From: Weissella viridescens
Lineage (GTDB): Bacteria; Bacillota; Bacilli; Lactobacillales; Lactobacillaceae
Direction: 5' to 3'
Assembly (NCBI RefSeq): GCF_001437355.1
Contig: NZ_JQBM01000003.1
Location: 61,321 to 118,768, forward strand
DNA: 57,448 nucleotides
Below are positions 17,736 to 27,400 of the stretch, piece after piece. Under the pieces are notes generated by a model. The model did not search any database. It saw only the letters and a program-made list of their open reading frames with translations, and was not told the origin of the DNA. The translations under genes were made by a program, and so were the position numbers. The first letter of the stretch is position 1; every line of letters begins with the position of its first letter.

Positions 17736-17936
17736 ATGGCAGTTGATTCAGTCAACGGAAAGCGTACTCGCTTTGGTAACCAACGTTCACACGCCCTTAA
17801 CTCAAGTCGTCGTAGCTGGAAGCCAAACTTGCAAAAAGTGACGGTTAAGATTAACGGTTCAGCACCTAAGAAGGTGTACCTATCAGCTCGTACTTTGAAG
17901 GCTGGTTTGAAGAACGGTACAATTGAGCGTGTTTAA
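17736..17936 (+). CDS. rpmB: 50S ribosomal protein L28
   Basis: The 66-residue basic protein has the L28 signature: [26 protein letters not shown] and [13 protein letters not shown]. It lacks the CxxC pair of zinc-type L28. ATG 17736 follows TTGGAGGG; the TTG at 17721 is part of that ribosome site. It has its own promoter and terminator, so it is monocistronic. Confidence 0.97.
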   Translation: MAVDSVNGKRTRFGNQRSHALNSSRRSWKPNLQKVTVKINGSAPKKVYLSARTLKAGLKNGTIERV

Positions 17937-17938
17937 TT

Positions 17939-17968
17939 AAAAAAGCTACCGATTATGGTGGCTTTTTT
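17939..17968 (+). terminator. Terminator after rpmB
   Basis: AAAAAAGCTACC and GGTGGCTTTTTT form the stem (one G-T pair) with loop GATTAT, ending in T residues. Confidence 0.9.
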
Positions 17969-18074
17969 CTTTTATCACCAGAAACCTGTTAGAATAGAAT
18001 GAGTTAAGAACGAGACATAATCGACAGGTTGCCAAGCAATGCATGGTGACAGTTTCAAACGGAGGTCAAACAAC

Positions 18075-18437
18075 ATGGCAGTTAAGATTCAAATCAATCA
18101 AGGAACTATTGAAATCGAAAATGATGTAATTGCAACAATCGTTGGTGGTGCTGCGACGGATAATTATGGTGTCGTGGGTATGGCTAGCCAAACCCCAGTT
18201 CGTGATGGTGTCAATCAGATTTTGAATGGAGATAACTTCGCAAAGGGTGTTGTTGTTCGTCAAGCGGATAATGGTGTGATTGTTGATGTCTACATTATTG
18301 TTGGTTACGGCATGAAAATCTCTGAAATTTCCAAGAGCGTCCAAGCACGCGTTAAAAATGATTTAAATGTGATGTTAGGTATTGTGGCACAAGAAGTGAA
18401 TGTGACGGTACAAGGCGTCCGTATGCTTGAAGATTAG
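18075..18437 (+). CDS. Asp23/Gls24 family protein (YloU-like)
   Basis: This 120-residue protein carries the Asp23/DUF322 fold: GTIEIENDVIATIVGGAA, GVVGMA and VDVYIIVGYGMKISEISKSVQ. YloU-type members sit next to fakA throughout Firmicutes. They are small cytoplasmic or membrane-associated proteins linked to envelope homeostasis, without a defined activity. ATG 18075 follows GGAGG (18061-18065). It is probably co-transcribed with fakA, 26 bp downstream. Confidence 0.9.
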   Translation: MAVKIQINQGTIEIENDVIATIVGGAATDNYGVVGMASQTPVRDGVNQILNGDNFAKGVVVRQADNGVIVDVYIIVGYGMKISEISKSVQARVKNDLNVMLGIVAQEVNVTVQGVRMLED

Positions 18438-18463
18438 AACGGTAACGATAAGGAGTTAAGATT

Positions 18464-20146
18464 GTGGAAGTACTAACAGAAATTACCAATGTCGAATTTG
18501 GTAAGATGATTAATTCTGCAGCAAGCGCTTTGCAGGATAATGCAGAAAAAATCAATAAATTAAATGTTTTCCCTGTGCCTGATGGTGATACGGGTACAAA
18601 CATGACCTTATCAATGGCGAGCGGTGCAGAGTACGAACGCGCTGAAGATGATACAAGCCTAGGGAGTTTAGCAAAGGCCACTTCAAAAGGGCTTTTAATG
18701 GGAGCACGTGGTAATTCAGGTGTCATCCTATCACAAATTTTCCGAGGGTTTGCAAATTCTGTTGATGGTAAACAAACCCTTTCAGCACGTGATTTTGCAG
18801 ATGCCTTGATGGGTGGTGCAGAAACTGCGTATAAGGCAGTTATGAAACCCACAGAAGGGACAATTTTGACCGTCATTCGTGAGGCAGCAGCGGCAGCTAA
18901 TCGTGCTGCTAAGCAGACCGAAGATGTGGTTGAAGTGATGCATGAAACATTGGATGCTGCGGAAAAAGCTTTGGCGAAGACACCAGACTTATTGCCTGCT
19001 TTGAAAGAAGTAGGGGTTGTTGATTCAGGTGGTCAAGGGCTTGTGATTGTTTTCCAAGCTTTTTACGGTGCTTTGTCAGGTGAAGAAATCATATCTGGAA
19101 ATGTTGACAATGCAGGCCTAGAAGCGATGATTCAATCAATGCACAATGCGGGTGTTCAAGGTGATCTTGATCCACAAGACATTAAGTATGGTTACTGTAC
19201 TGAGATTATGGTCGATATCGCTCAAGGAACGACCTATGACAAGGACTTTGATTATGATACTTTCTACAACTATCTTGCCGGATTAGGTGATTCATTGCTT
19301 GTTATCAATGATGACGAAGTTGTTAAGGTGCACGTCCACACAGAGAACCCAGGTGCGGTGATTGAATGGGGAACTCATTTCGGTTCATTGCGTAAAGTCA
19401 AAGTTGATAACATGCGTAACCAACAAGCTGAAGCTGCTGAAAAGGCAGATAAGCAACGTGAAGCGGAAGCTGAACAAGCTGCTGCTAAAGACTTGGCAGT
19501 TGTGACAATTGCCACAGGTGCAGGAATGCAGAAGCTCTTCAAGGACGCAGGTGTCACGACTGTTCTTGATGGGGAGCAAGCGCCTTCAACAGCAGACTTA
19601 GTTTCTGCCGTAAACGGAACTGGCGCCAAGCAAGTCATTATTTTGCCTAATGATAGCAATATCTTTATGGCAGCGGATCAAGCAGTTGATTTGACTGATA
19701 TGCCAACGGCGGTTGTACGGACTAAGACACAACAACAAGGTTTGACAGCGATGGTTTTGGGATATAATCCTGAAGGTCAATTAGATCAAACAGTGGATGC
19801 CATGTCGGGTACCATTAGTGATATTAAGTCTGGTTCTGTGACAACGTCAGTTCGTGATACGAATATTAAAGGCTTAGAAATTCATGATGGTGATAGTATT
19901 GGTATTTTGGATGGTGAAATTGTTGTCGCAAAACCAAATGCTGATATTGAAGCTGCCGCGAAAGCTTTGCTTGAGAAGATGCTTGATGACGATTCAGAAC
20001 TCGTTACAATCTATTTCGGTCTTGAAGGTAATTCTGACTTGGCAGATGCAATTGTGAGTTATGGTGAGAGTCTCGATGATGAATTAGAATTTGAAATTCA
20101 TGATGGGGGTCAGCCATTGTACCCAATTTTGTTATCAGTTGAATAA
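18464..20146 (+). CDS. fakA: Fatty acid kinase catalytic subunit FakA (DAK2/DhaL domain)
   Basis: At 560 residues this matches FakA. An N-terminal DhaL-like kinase domain carries NVFPVPDGDTGTNM and MGARGNSGVILSQ for ATP/Mg binding. A middle domain follows (YGYCTEIMV, VHVHTENPG), then a C-terminal EDD-like region. FakA phosphorylates fatty acids bound to FakB proteins, which are not in this window; the acyl-phosphate then feeds PlsY or PlsX. The start is GTG 18464 after AAGGAG. There is a charged Glu/Ala-rich linker near residues 315-345. Nearness to plsX fits a lipid role. Confidence 0.93.
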   Translation: MEVLTEITNVEFGKMINSAASALQDNAEKINKLNVFPVPDGDTGTNMTLSMASGAEYERAEDDTSLGSLAKATSKGLLMGARGNSGVILSQIFRGFANSVDGKQTLSARDFADALMGGAETAYKAVMKPTEGTILTVIREAAAAANRAAKQTEDVVEVMHETLDAAEKALAKTPDLLPALKEVGVVDSGGQGLVIVFQAFYGALSGEEIISGNVDNAGLEAMIQSMHNAGVQGDLDPQDIKYGYCTEIMVDIAQGTTYDKDFDYDTFYNYLAGLGDSLLVINDDEVVKVHVHTENPGAVIEWGTHFGSLRKVKVDNMRNQQAEAAEKADKQREAEAEQAAAKDLAVVTIATGAGMQKLFKDAGVTTVLDGEQAPSTADLVSAVNGTGAKQVIILPNDSNIFMAADQAVDLTDMPTAVVRTKTQQQGLTAMVLGYNPEGQLDQTVDAMSGTISDIKSGSVTTSVRDTNIKGLEIHDGDSIGILDGEIVVAKPNADIEAAAKALLEKMLDDDSELVTIYFGLEGNSDLADAIVSYGESLDDELEFEIHDGGQPLYPILLSVE

Positions 20147-20172
20147 TGATTAATGGGTATAAACATTAAAGT

Positions 20173-20201
20173 AGAGTTAGCACATGCTAGCTCTTTTTTT
20201 T
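20173..20201 (+). terminator. Terminator after fakA
   Basis: AGAGTTAGCA and TGCTAGCTCT pair (one G-T), followed by eight T residues, just before recG. Confidence 0.9.
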
Positions 20202-20215
20202 GAAAGGAGGGACCA

Positions 20216-22255
20216 ATGACAAAAAGTTTAATGGATTCAGTCGGCCAATTAACTGGTGTGGGTCCCAAGCGTGAACAGGCGCTCAATCATTTAGACATCT
20301 ACACCATTGCTGATTTAGTGACTTACTATCCGACGCGTTATGATGATTTAGCGGAAAAATTACCCTCACAAACAGCTGATGGTGAAAAAGTAACGTTTAA
20401 AGGGGTTGTGGCATCAGCTCCGGTGGTGCGACGCTTTGGTTATAAAAAAGTTATGGTGACGTTTCGCTTATCAATTGAACACGAGACGATTCAAGTCAGT
20501 TTTTTCAACCAGCCATGGATTGCTCAAAAAATTGACATTCAAAATGAAATTGCCGTTTATGGAACGTATGAACAGAAAAAACAGCGTATGACTGGTATGA
20601 AAATTATTTTGAATGAAGAAGAAAATGACATGCAGGCGGTCTACCCAGCTTCTAAAGAGATTCGCCAATCAACCATTAAAGAGTTAGTTTTCCAAGCATT
20701 GCACACGTATGCAAATTTGATTGATCAAGAGTTAATTCCCGAGTCAATTCGCCGGCGCTATCAACTGATGTCTCACGGCGAGGTAATCAAAAATATGCAT
20801 CAACCAACTGATGCCGTCACGGCACAAGCTGCACGACGTACAGCATCTTTTGAAGAATTCTTTATCTTTCAAATGCGGCTACAGCTCATTAAACAAATGG
20901 ATCGGCAAAATCAGGGTCGTCCGGTTAATTTTGATAACGATGAATTGAAACAATTCATCACGACCTTGCCGTTTGAGTTAACCGAAGCACAAAAGCGTGT
21001 CGTGAATGAAATACTCAGAGATATGCGCCGACCTCAGCATATGAATCGTTTACTGCAGGGGGATGTCGGGTCTGGAAAGACAGTTGTGGCTGCATTAGCG
21101 ATGTATGGTGCAATTACTGCGGGCATGCAGGCAACTTTAATGGCACCTACTGAAATCTTGGCACAGCAGCACGCCCGAACGTTAGGTAATTTTTTTGCTG
21201 AAACTGATGTCCGTGTGGAACTCTTAACCGGTTCGACTAAGGCTGCAGCTCGTCGACAAATCTTGGAAGATTTAGTTGCTGGTGATATTGACATTTTGGT
21301 CGGTACGCATGCTTTAATTCAACCGGATGTCCTTTTCCATAATTTAGGACTTGCGGTCATTGATGAGCAACATCGCTTTGGGGTGAAACAACGGGCTAAA
21401 TTACGTGAAATTGGCATGAATCCAGATGTTTTGGCTATGACGGCAACGCCAATTCCCAGAACATTAGCGATTACCGCTTATGGTGAAATGGATGTTTCAA
21501 TCATCGATCAGCTACCGGCTGGTCGAAAAGTAATTAAAACGGAGTGGGTGCGCCACAATGGATATGAAAAGGTGTTAGACTTTATCAAGTCTGAATTAGC
21601 ACAAGGGGCACAAGCCTACGTTGTGACGCCATTAATCGAGGAATCAGAAACGTTAGATGTTCAAAATGCGGAAGCGGTGTATCAAGAACTAGCCGATGTC
21701 TTTGGGCCGACATATCAGGTTGGCTTGTTGCATGGACGTATGGCAAACCAAGAGAAAGAACAGGTCATGGCAGAATTTAAAGCCAACCAGTTTCAAGTGC
21801 TTGTGTCCACAACCGTGATTGAAGTTGGTGTGGATGTGCCAAATGCCAGTGTGATGCTGATTCTAGATGCAGACCGTTTTGGTTTGTCGCAATTACATCA
21901 ATTACGAGGCCGCGTTGGTCGAGGTGAGCGGCAATCCTATAATTTCTTGGTAAGTGATCCAAAGACACAATACGGCATTGAACGGATGGAAGTTATGACG
22001 CAGACGACAGATGGTTTTGTGCTTGCACAGAAGGATCTTGAGTTACGTGGGTCAGGTGATATCTTGGGCAAGCGTCAGTCTGGTGTACCGGAGTTTAAAG
22101 TTGGCGATCCAGTCCATGATTTGAAAATGATGACCATTGCTCAAGAAGAAGCAATCGACATGGTCGCCAAACCGGATTGGGACCAAGATCCTGAAATTAA
22201 GACCCTGGTTGAATTATTAGATGAGACTATGGCACGATATCGAAACTTTGACTAA
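20216..22255 (+). CDS. recG: ATP-dependent DNA helicase RecG
   Basis: The 679-residue protein has the N-terminal wedge domain (GVGPKREQALNHL, then the OB-fold) and helicase motifs: Walker A GDVGSGKTVVA, DEQHRFGVKQR (motif II), MTATPIPRTLA (III) and QLRGRVGRGE (VI). RecG reverses stalled forks and migrates Holliday junctions. AAAGGAGG precedes ATG 20216. The 3' end of the gene contains the -35 box of the plsX promoter. Confidence 0.97.
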   Translation: MTKSLMDSVGQLTGVGPKREQALNHLDIYTIADLVTYYPTRYDDLAEKLPSQTADGEKVTFKGVVASAPVVRRFGYKKVMVTFRLSIEHETIQVSFFNQPWIAQKIDIQNEIAVYGTYEQKKQRMTGMKIILNEEENDMQAVYPASKEIRQSTIKELVFQALHTYANLIDQELIPESIRRRYQLMSHGEVIKNMHQPTDAVTAQAARRTASFEEFFIFQMRLQLIKQMDRQNQGRPVNFDNDELKQFITTLPFELTEAQKRVVNEILRDMRRPQHMNRLLQGDVGSGKTVVAALAMYGAITAGMQATLMAPTEILAQQHARTLGNFFAETDVRVELLTGSTKAAARRQILEDLVAGDIDILVGTHALIQPDVLFHNLGLAVIDEQHRFGVKQRAKLREIGMNPDVLAMTATPIPRTLAITAYGEMDVSIIDQLPAGRKVIKTEWVRHNGYEKVLDFIKSELAQGAQAYVVTPLIEESETLDVQNAEAVYQELADVFGPTYQVGLLHGRMANQEKEQVMAEFKANQFQVLVSTTVIEVGVDVPNASVMLILDADRFGLSQLHQLRGRVGRGERQSYNFLVSDPKTQYGIERMEVMTQTTDGFVLAQKDLELRGSGDILGKRQSGVPEFKVGDPVHDLKMMTIAQEEAIDMVAKPDWDQDPEIKTLVELLDETMARYRNFD

Positions 22256-22277
22256 TGGACCTAAAAGATTTTATAAT
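22248..22277 (+). promoter_or_regulatory. Promoter of plsX-acpP
   Basis: TTGACT (22248-22253) overlaps the recG stop codon; TATAAT lies at 22272-22277, an 18-bp spacing. No FabT-like box is visible here. Confidence 0.7.
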
Positions 22278-22336
22278 GGTAGGTACTGTTTTTAGAGATT
22301 GAATACAAATATATAAAATGAACGAGGAAGCATGAC

Positions 22337-23377
22337 ATGTTAAAGATTGCGATTGATGCAATGGGTGGCGATAACGCCCCAGAAGCGATTGTAAATGGTG
22401 TTGAACAAGCTCGGGATGAAATGCCCGATGTTGAATTTCAATTGTATGGTCCAGTTGATCAATTGAAGGCTTTGATTAAAAATGATCTGCAAATTAAATT
22501 TATTGAAGCTGATGAAGTGATTGAAATGGCCGAAGAACCGGTTAAGGCCATGCGGACCAAGAAAAATAGCTCACTTGTAATGGCAGCTGAAGCGGTTAAG
22601 GCGGGCGATGCCGACGCATTCTTTTCAGCAGGAAACACTGGGGCAGTGTTAGCGACAGCAATTTTTATTGTGGGACGTATTAAAGGTGTTGATCGTCCAG
22701 CCTTAATGTCGGTTATGCCGGCCTTAAAAGGACCACATCCTGTTTTCGTTATGATGGATGTGGGTGCCAATGCTGAAAACAAGCCGGCCCATCTTTACCA
22801 ATATGGTATCCTAGGTTCATTCTATGCAAGTGAAGTGTTGGGCTTTGAGACACCACGTGTTGGGCTGCTTAATAATGGTGGTGAGCCAGATAAGGGTGAT
22901 CCATTACATAAAGAGGCGCACCAACTCTTGCAACATGGGAGTGATGCCGGTAATTTGAATTTCGTGGGTAACGTGGAATCACGTGATTTGTTGCAAGGAC
23001 CAGCAGATGTCGTCGTTTCAGACGGTTTCTCAGGAAATGCAACCTTAAAGGCTATTGAAGGAACGGCCAAGAGTGTGCTTTCTGTTGTGAAGCACACAAT
23101 TGTTGATGGTAACTTGCAAGCCAAGTTAGGTGGCCTATTGCTGAAGCCAAGTTTGACTAAAGCGGCTGAACGTTTAGACTACTCTGAATATGGTGGTGCA
23201 GTTGTTATTGGTGTGAAGGCACCAGTTGTGAAGACCCATGGTTCATCAAGTGCTTACGAAGTTGCCCAAACTTTGAAGCAAATTCAGAAGATTTCGGATG
23301 CGGATTTGACGAATAAAGTTGAAGCGTACGTCAAGACACACAAAGATGAACTGTCATCAAAGTCAGAAAAGAAGTAA
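22337..23377 (+). CDS. plsX: Phosphate acyltransferase PlsX
   Basis: PlsX makes acyl-phosphate from acyl-ACP for the acyltransferase PlsY, linking fatty-acid synthesis to phospholipid synthesis. The 346-residue protein starts with the signature IAIDAMGGDNAPEAIV and carries KNSSLVMAA, FFSAGNTGAV, VGANAENKP and VSDGFSGNATLK. It is followed 12 bp later by its own acyl carrier protein gene. Confidence 0.97.
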   Translation: MLKIAIDAMGGDNAPEAIVNGVEQARDEMPDVEFQLYGPVDQLKALIKNDLQIKFIEADEVIEMAEEPVKAMRTKKNSSLVMAAEAVKAGDADAFFSAGNTGAVLATAIFIVGRIKGVDRPALMSVMPALKGPHPVFVMMDVGANAENKPAHLYQYGILGSFYASEVLGFETPRVGLLNNGGEPDKGDPLHKEAHQLLQHGSDAGNLNFVGNVESRDLLQGPADVVVSDGFSGNATLKAIEGTAKSVLSVVKHTIVDGNLQAKLGGLLLKPSLTKAAERLDYSEYGGAVVIGVKAPVVKTHGSSSAYEVAQTLKQIQKISDADLTNKVEAYVKTHKDELSSKSEKK

Positions 23378-23389
23378 ACAGGGGTCAGC

Positions 23390-23632
23390 ATGGAGCGCCA
23401 ACAGACAGTTGATGATGTGATTCAATTTGTCGCGAAGCATTTTAAAGTTGATCCACGCAACCTCACTGGTTCGAGTGATTTGATGCAAGTGACCGATGCT
23501 GATTCGATTGATTTTCTTGAATTAATCTTAGAAATGGAAGATGTATTTCATACCGCCATTTCTGATGAAGATGCCGAGCAATTACAGACAATCGATGACG
23601 TTGCGGATTTCGTGATCGCACATTCAAAATAA
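23390..23632 (+). CDS. acpP: Acyl carrier protein (paralogue 1, plsX-linked)
   Basis: The 80-residue acidic four-helix protein carries the phosphopantetheine site as ADSIDFLE, with Ser39; Ile replaces the usual Leu of DSL. It differs clearly from the second ACP at 46834, whose site is ADSLDLFE. An ACP next to plsX suggests use in phospholipid synthesis or in acyl-phosphate exchange with FakA, while the fab-cluster copy serves elongation. That split is inference. AGGGGTCAGC provides a weak ribosome site, and the pair ends in a strong terminator. Confidence 0.9.
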   Translation: MERQQTVDDVIQFVAKHFKVDPRNLTGSSDLMQVTDADSIDFLELILEMEDVFHTAISDEDAEQLQTIDDVADFVIAHSK

Positions 23633-23637
23633 GTGAT

Positions 23638-23672
23638 AAAGGCACCAACAGCGAATGCTGTTGGTGCCTTTT
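23638..23672 (+). terminator. Terminator after plsX-acpP
   Basis: A perfect stem AAAGGCACCAACAGC / GCTGTTGGTGCCTTT with loop GAAT is followed by TTTT. Confidence 0.95.
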
Positions 23673-23696
23673 GTTTCAGCTTAACGCGCTAAAATC

Positions 23697-23705
23697 TGGT
23701 ATAAT
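23697..23705 (+). promoter_or_regulatory. Extended -10 promoter element before rnc
   Basis: TGgTATAAT, with a perfect -10 hexamer at 23700-23705, sits 37 bp before the rnc start; no good -35 box is visible. Confidence 0.55.
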
Positions 23706-23741
23706 AAGGACTATGTGAAAATTAAAAGGGGGCAAAAGCGC

Positions 23742-24449
23742 ATGGAAGAATTAGAGCAAGAATTAGCAAGTCAGTATGACCTACATTTTGATAATGAACA
23801 ATTGCTTCAGGAAGCACTGACGCAAGCAAATTATTTGAATGAACATCCTGAAGTAGAAGGAAATGATTATCAACGGTTAGAGTTTTTGGGCGATGCTGTC
23901 ATGCAACAATCAACGGCAGTGTATTTATTTAAACGTTTTCCAGATTGGGATGAAGGTCGATTGACAGAGTTGCGTATTGCAATGGTACAGACCCGTTCAT
24001 TTGCAGCTTTGTCACGCGAGTTACATCTAGATCGTTATATTCGATTAGGCCGGGGAGAAGAATTATCTGGTGCCCGCCAACGTGATTCATTACTGGAAGA
24101 TATTTGGGAGGCCTTTATTGGGGCCCTATACCTTGATCAAGGACAAGCTGTCGTGATGCGTTTCTTGGAACAAATTTTATTTGCAAAAATTGACGAAGGC
24201 TTCTTTGAGCAATTTGTGGACTATAAGTCAAAGTTACAAGAATATCTACAAAAAGATGGACCCGTTGCAATTAAATATCAAAAACTATCAGAAAAGCCCT
24301 TGGCGAATAATGATCAAATTTTTGAAGTCGAAGTAATGGTTAACCAACAAGTACTTGCAACAGGACAAGGTAAGTCAACCAAAGCGGCGGAAAAAGATGC
24401 CGCACGGAATGCTTACCAGCAATTAACGACATCTGCTGAAAAAAAGTAA
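23742..24449 (+). CDS. rnc: Ribonuclease III
   Basis: The 235-residue enzyme has the RNase III signature RLEFLGDAVMQ with catalytic Glu and Asp, a second acidic cluster (DSLLEDIWEAFIGALYLDQG) and a C-terminal double-stranded RNA binding domain (DYKSKLQEYLQK to GKSTKAAEKDAARNAYQQL). It processes rRNA precursors and structured mRNA. ATG 23742 follows AAAAGGGGG; the GTG at 23715 lies upstream of that site. smc begins 16 bp after it, forming an rnc-smc-ftsY-ylxM-ffh unit. Confidence 0.96.
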   Translation: MEELEQELASQYDLHFDNEQLLQEALTQANYLNEHPEVEGNDYQRLEFLGDAVMQQSTAVYLFKRFPDWDEGRLTELRIAMVQTRSFAALSRELHLDRYIRLGRGEELSGARQRDSLLEDIWEAFIGALYLDQGQAVVMRFLEQILFAKIDEGFFEQFVDYKSKLQEYLQKDGPVAIKYQKLSEKPLANNDQIFEVEVMVNQQVLATGQGKSTKAAEKDAARNAYQQLTTSAEKK

Positions 24450-24464
24450 ATTAGGGATGCAACT

Positions 24465-27400
24465 ATGAAACTAAAATCTTTATCAATGCAGGGGTTTAAA
24501 TCATTTGCCGACCGGACGCAAATTGATTTCATGCCTGGGATAACAGGGATTGTTGGGCCAAATGGATCAGGTAAGTCTAATATTATTGAAGCTATCCGTT
24601 GGGTAATGGGTGAACAATCAGCCAAAGGTCTGCGTGGTGATAAGATGGCCGACGTGATTTTTGGCGGTACAAAAACGCGAGCGCCTTTAAATCGCGCGGA
24701 AGTTGGGATTGTCTTTGATAACCAAGATCATTATTTGAACTCTAACTTTTCAGAAATTGAGATTAAACGCTTGCTGTATCGGAATGGCGATTCCAAATAT
24801 CTGATGAATGGGAAACAAGTTCGTTTGAAAGATATCCAAGAGTTATTTATGGATTCAGGGCTTGGTCATGAAAGTTTTTCGATTATTTCCCAAGGACGTG
24901 TGGAGCACATCTTCAGTGCCAAAGCTGAAGACCGACGTGCCATTATTGAAGATGTGGCTGGTGTTTATAAATATAAGCAAAATAAACAACAAGCTGGTAA
25001 GAAATTAGCTGATGTTCAAGATAACCTTGCACGTGTAACGGATATTCTTTATGAGTTGGAACAACGGATTGAGCCTTTAGCACAACAAAGTGCCAAAGCA
25101 CAGGACTATAAGGATCAGAAGCAGGCTTTTGAACAATTAGACCAAAGTCGACTTCAAATTGAACTCACGGAATGGCACCAGACGTTAGAAACAACAATTG
25201 CGGAACGTGACGCACAGTCTGTCCAACAACAGACGATATCTGAAACCGTCACTCAAGCACAAACAGATTTACAAAAGCAAAAATTAGCGCTAATTGATCA
25301 ACGTGAACGGCAACAACAGGCGCAACAAGCTTTGTTAGAGGTAACCCAGCGAGTTGAAGCATTGGCAGGTGAAAAAAGGTTACAGGCTGAACGAGAACAG
25401 AATCAAAAGCAGTTAGTTGCTGCAACAAGCCAAACGTTGACCGAGCGCCAAGCGGCCGCAGCTAATTTGGTCCAACAACTGGACCAAGCTAAGGAAGCAG
25501 CGACCCAAGCCGATAGCACACTAAAAGCATTGAATGAACAGGCGCAACAGTTAAGTCGTTCGACTGATCAAGCCCATTTAATGGCGTTGGAAAAGCAATT
25601 GGCGGATTTGCGTCCGGAGTTAGTGACCGCTTTGGAACGATTGACGACGGCCAAGAATAATCAACATTTTGCACAACAAGAACATCAACGTGCCGATGCT
25701 CAAACAGATCGTTACCAACAGCGCTACCAGAGCTTGATGGATCAAATCAAAACGGCTAAAGCTAACCTAGAAGCAGTCCAAGCGCAGGCTGATCAGGCCC
25801 AAGCTGATCTAAAATTAGCGCAACAAGCATTGGCTGAACAGCAAACACAAGGTCAGACAGCAGAACGTCAATATCAAGCGAATCGCGAAAAATGGTATGA
25901 GCGTCTTCAAGCGCAACAACATGTCCAAGCTCGCGTTGAGTCGTTACAACGGCTGAATGAGCAGTATGATGGATATTATCAAGGCGTGAAACAATTAATG
26001 AAGCAGCGCAATGCGTTCCCTGGTATTCAAGGGGTCGTGGCTGAATTGATAGATGTTGACCCCAAGTATCAGTTAGCAATCGAAACGGCGCTCGGCGCAG
26101 CATTACAACAGGTGATTGTCGATACGCCTAATACGGCCAAGCAAGCGATTCAATACCTAAGCAAACATCGCCTAGGTCGCGTGACCTTTTTGCCGATGTC
26201 GACAATTAAAGGCCGCCAATTGGCACCGAACCTGCTCCAAACAGCGGAGACACAACCTGGTTTCCTAGGGACTGCTGCTGATTTGGTGAATATGCACGCT
26301 GAATTTAAGCAGATTAAACAACAATTGTTAGGCACAACGGTGATTGTGGATGACCTTGACCATGCCAATCAAATGGCCCATGCCTTAGGGCAACGCGTTC
26401 GACTTGTGACGTTAGACGGGCAAGTGATTAATGCGGGCGGTTCCATGAATGGTGGTGCGAGCCGTAATCAGCAACAAGGTTTACTGACGCAAAAAAATGA
26501 ATTAGCCGATCTCACCCAACAATTAACGGGATTAAACCAAGATGTGACGACTTTAGAAGCAGCTGTCAAATCCGACCAAGCGGCTTTGAATGAATTAACC
26601 GAAACGTTTAAAGCACAACAAGCACAAGTTTTGCAGTTAACGGAAGTTCAGCAACAGCAGACTGCTTCACTCCAAAAAGCACAACAAGATTTAACGCATC
26701 TTGAAAAACAACAACAAAGTTTGCAGTATGATATGCAGTTAGCCGGAGTTGGCGAAAACCAGGACGATAAAGTATTGCAAGAACAATTACAATCAGCTCA
26801 AACGCAATATGATGACGTTAATCAACAATTGGAAGCAACGCAAACAGAAATGACGACGTTGCAGAAAAGTTTAGAGGAATCAAATCAGGCCTTGGTGGAA
26901 GTGCAATTGGCGCAAAAAACAGCAGAGGCAGATCAGCAACACGCCCAAGAACAGGTGACCAATTTAACGGCTCAGTTGAAGGCCAACACCGATGCACAAG
27001 CACAATTGACAGACCAATTACGAGATTTGAACATGGATCGTGACGACGTTAATCAGCGGATTGCGACGGAGTTACAAGCCAAACAAGGCGAACGTGAGCA
27101 ATTAGTGCAGCGCCTGACTGAAATTGACAAAAACCTGCAAAATCAGCAAAACGCCATAGACCAAAAAGAACGTGCGATTGAGCAGTTGCAAGGCAAGCAA
27201 CAACATGCCTTGGCAGCTCTGAATCAATTAACGGCACGTCAAACCGGTTTACAAACACGCATTGAACAAGCACAAGCTCAACTTGAAGAAACATATGCAG
27301 TTCAGTATCAACCACAGGCTGAAGCAACATGTGCGGACCTGCCGGCAATCAAAAATCAGTTGAAACTCTTAAAGCGAGGCTTAGACGATATTGGTGATGT

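Noticed and set aside
18352..18876. Open frame of 174 residues on the minus strand across asp23 and fakA
   Set aside because: It spans two real genes in antisense and has the composition expected of a shadow frame.
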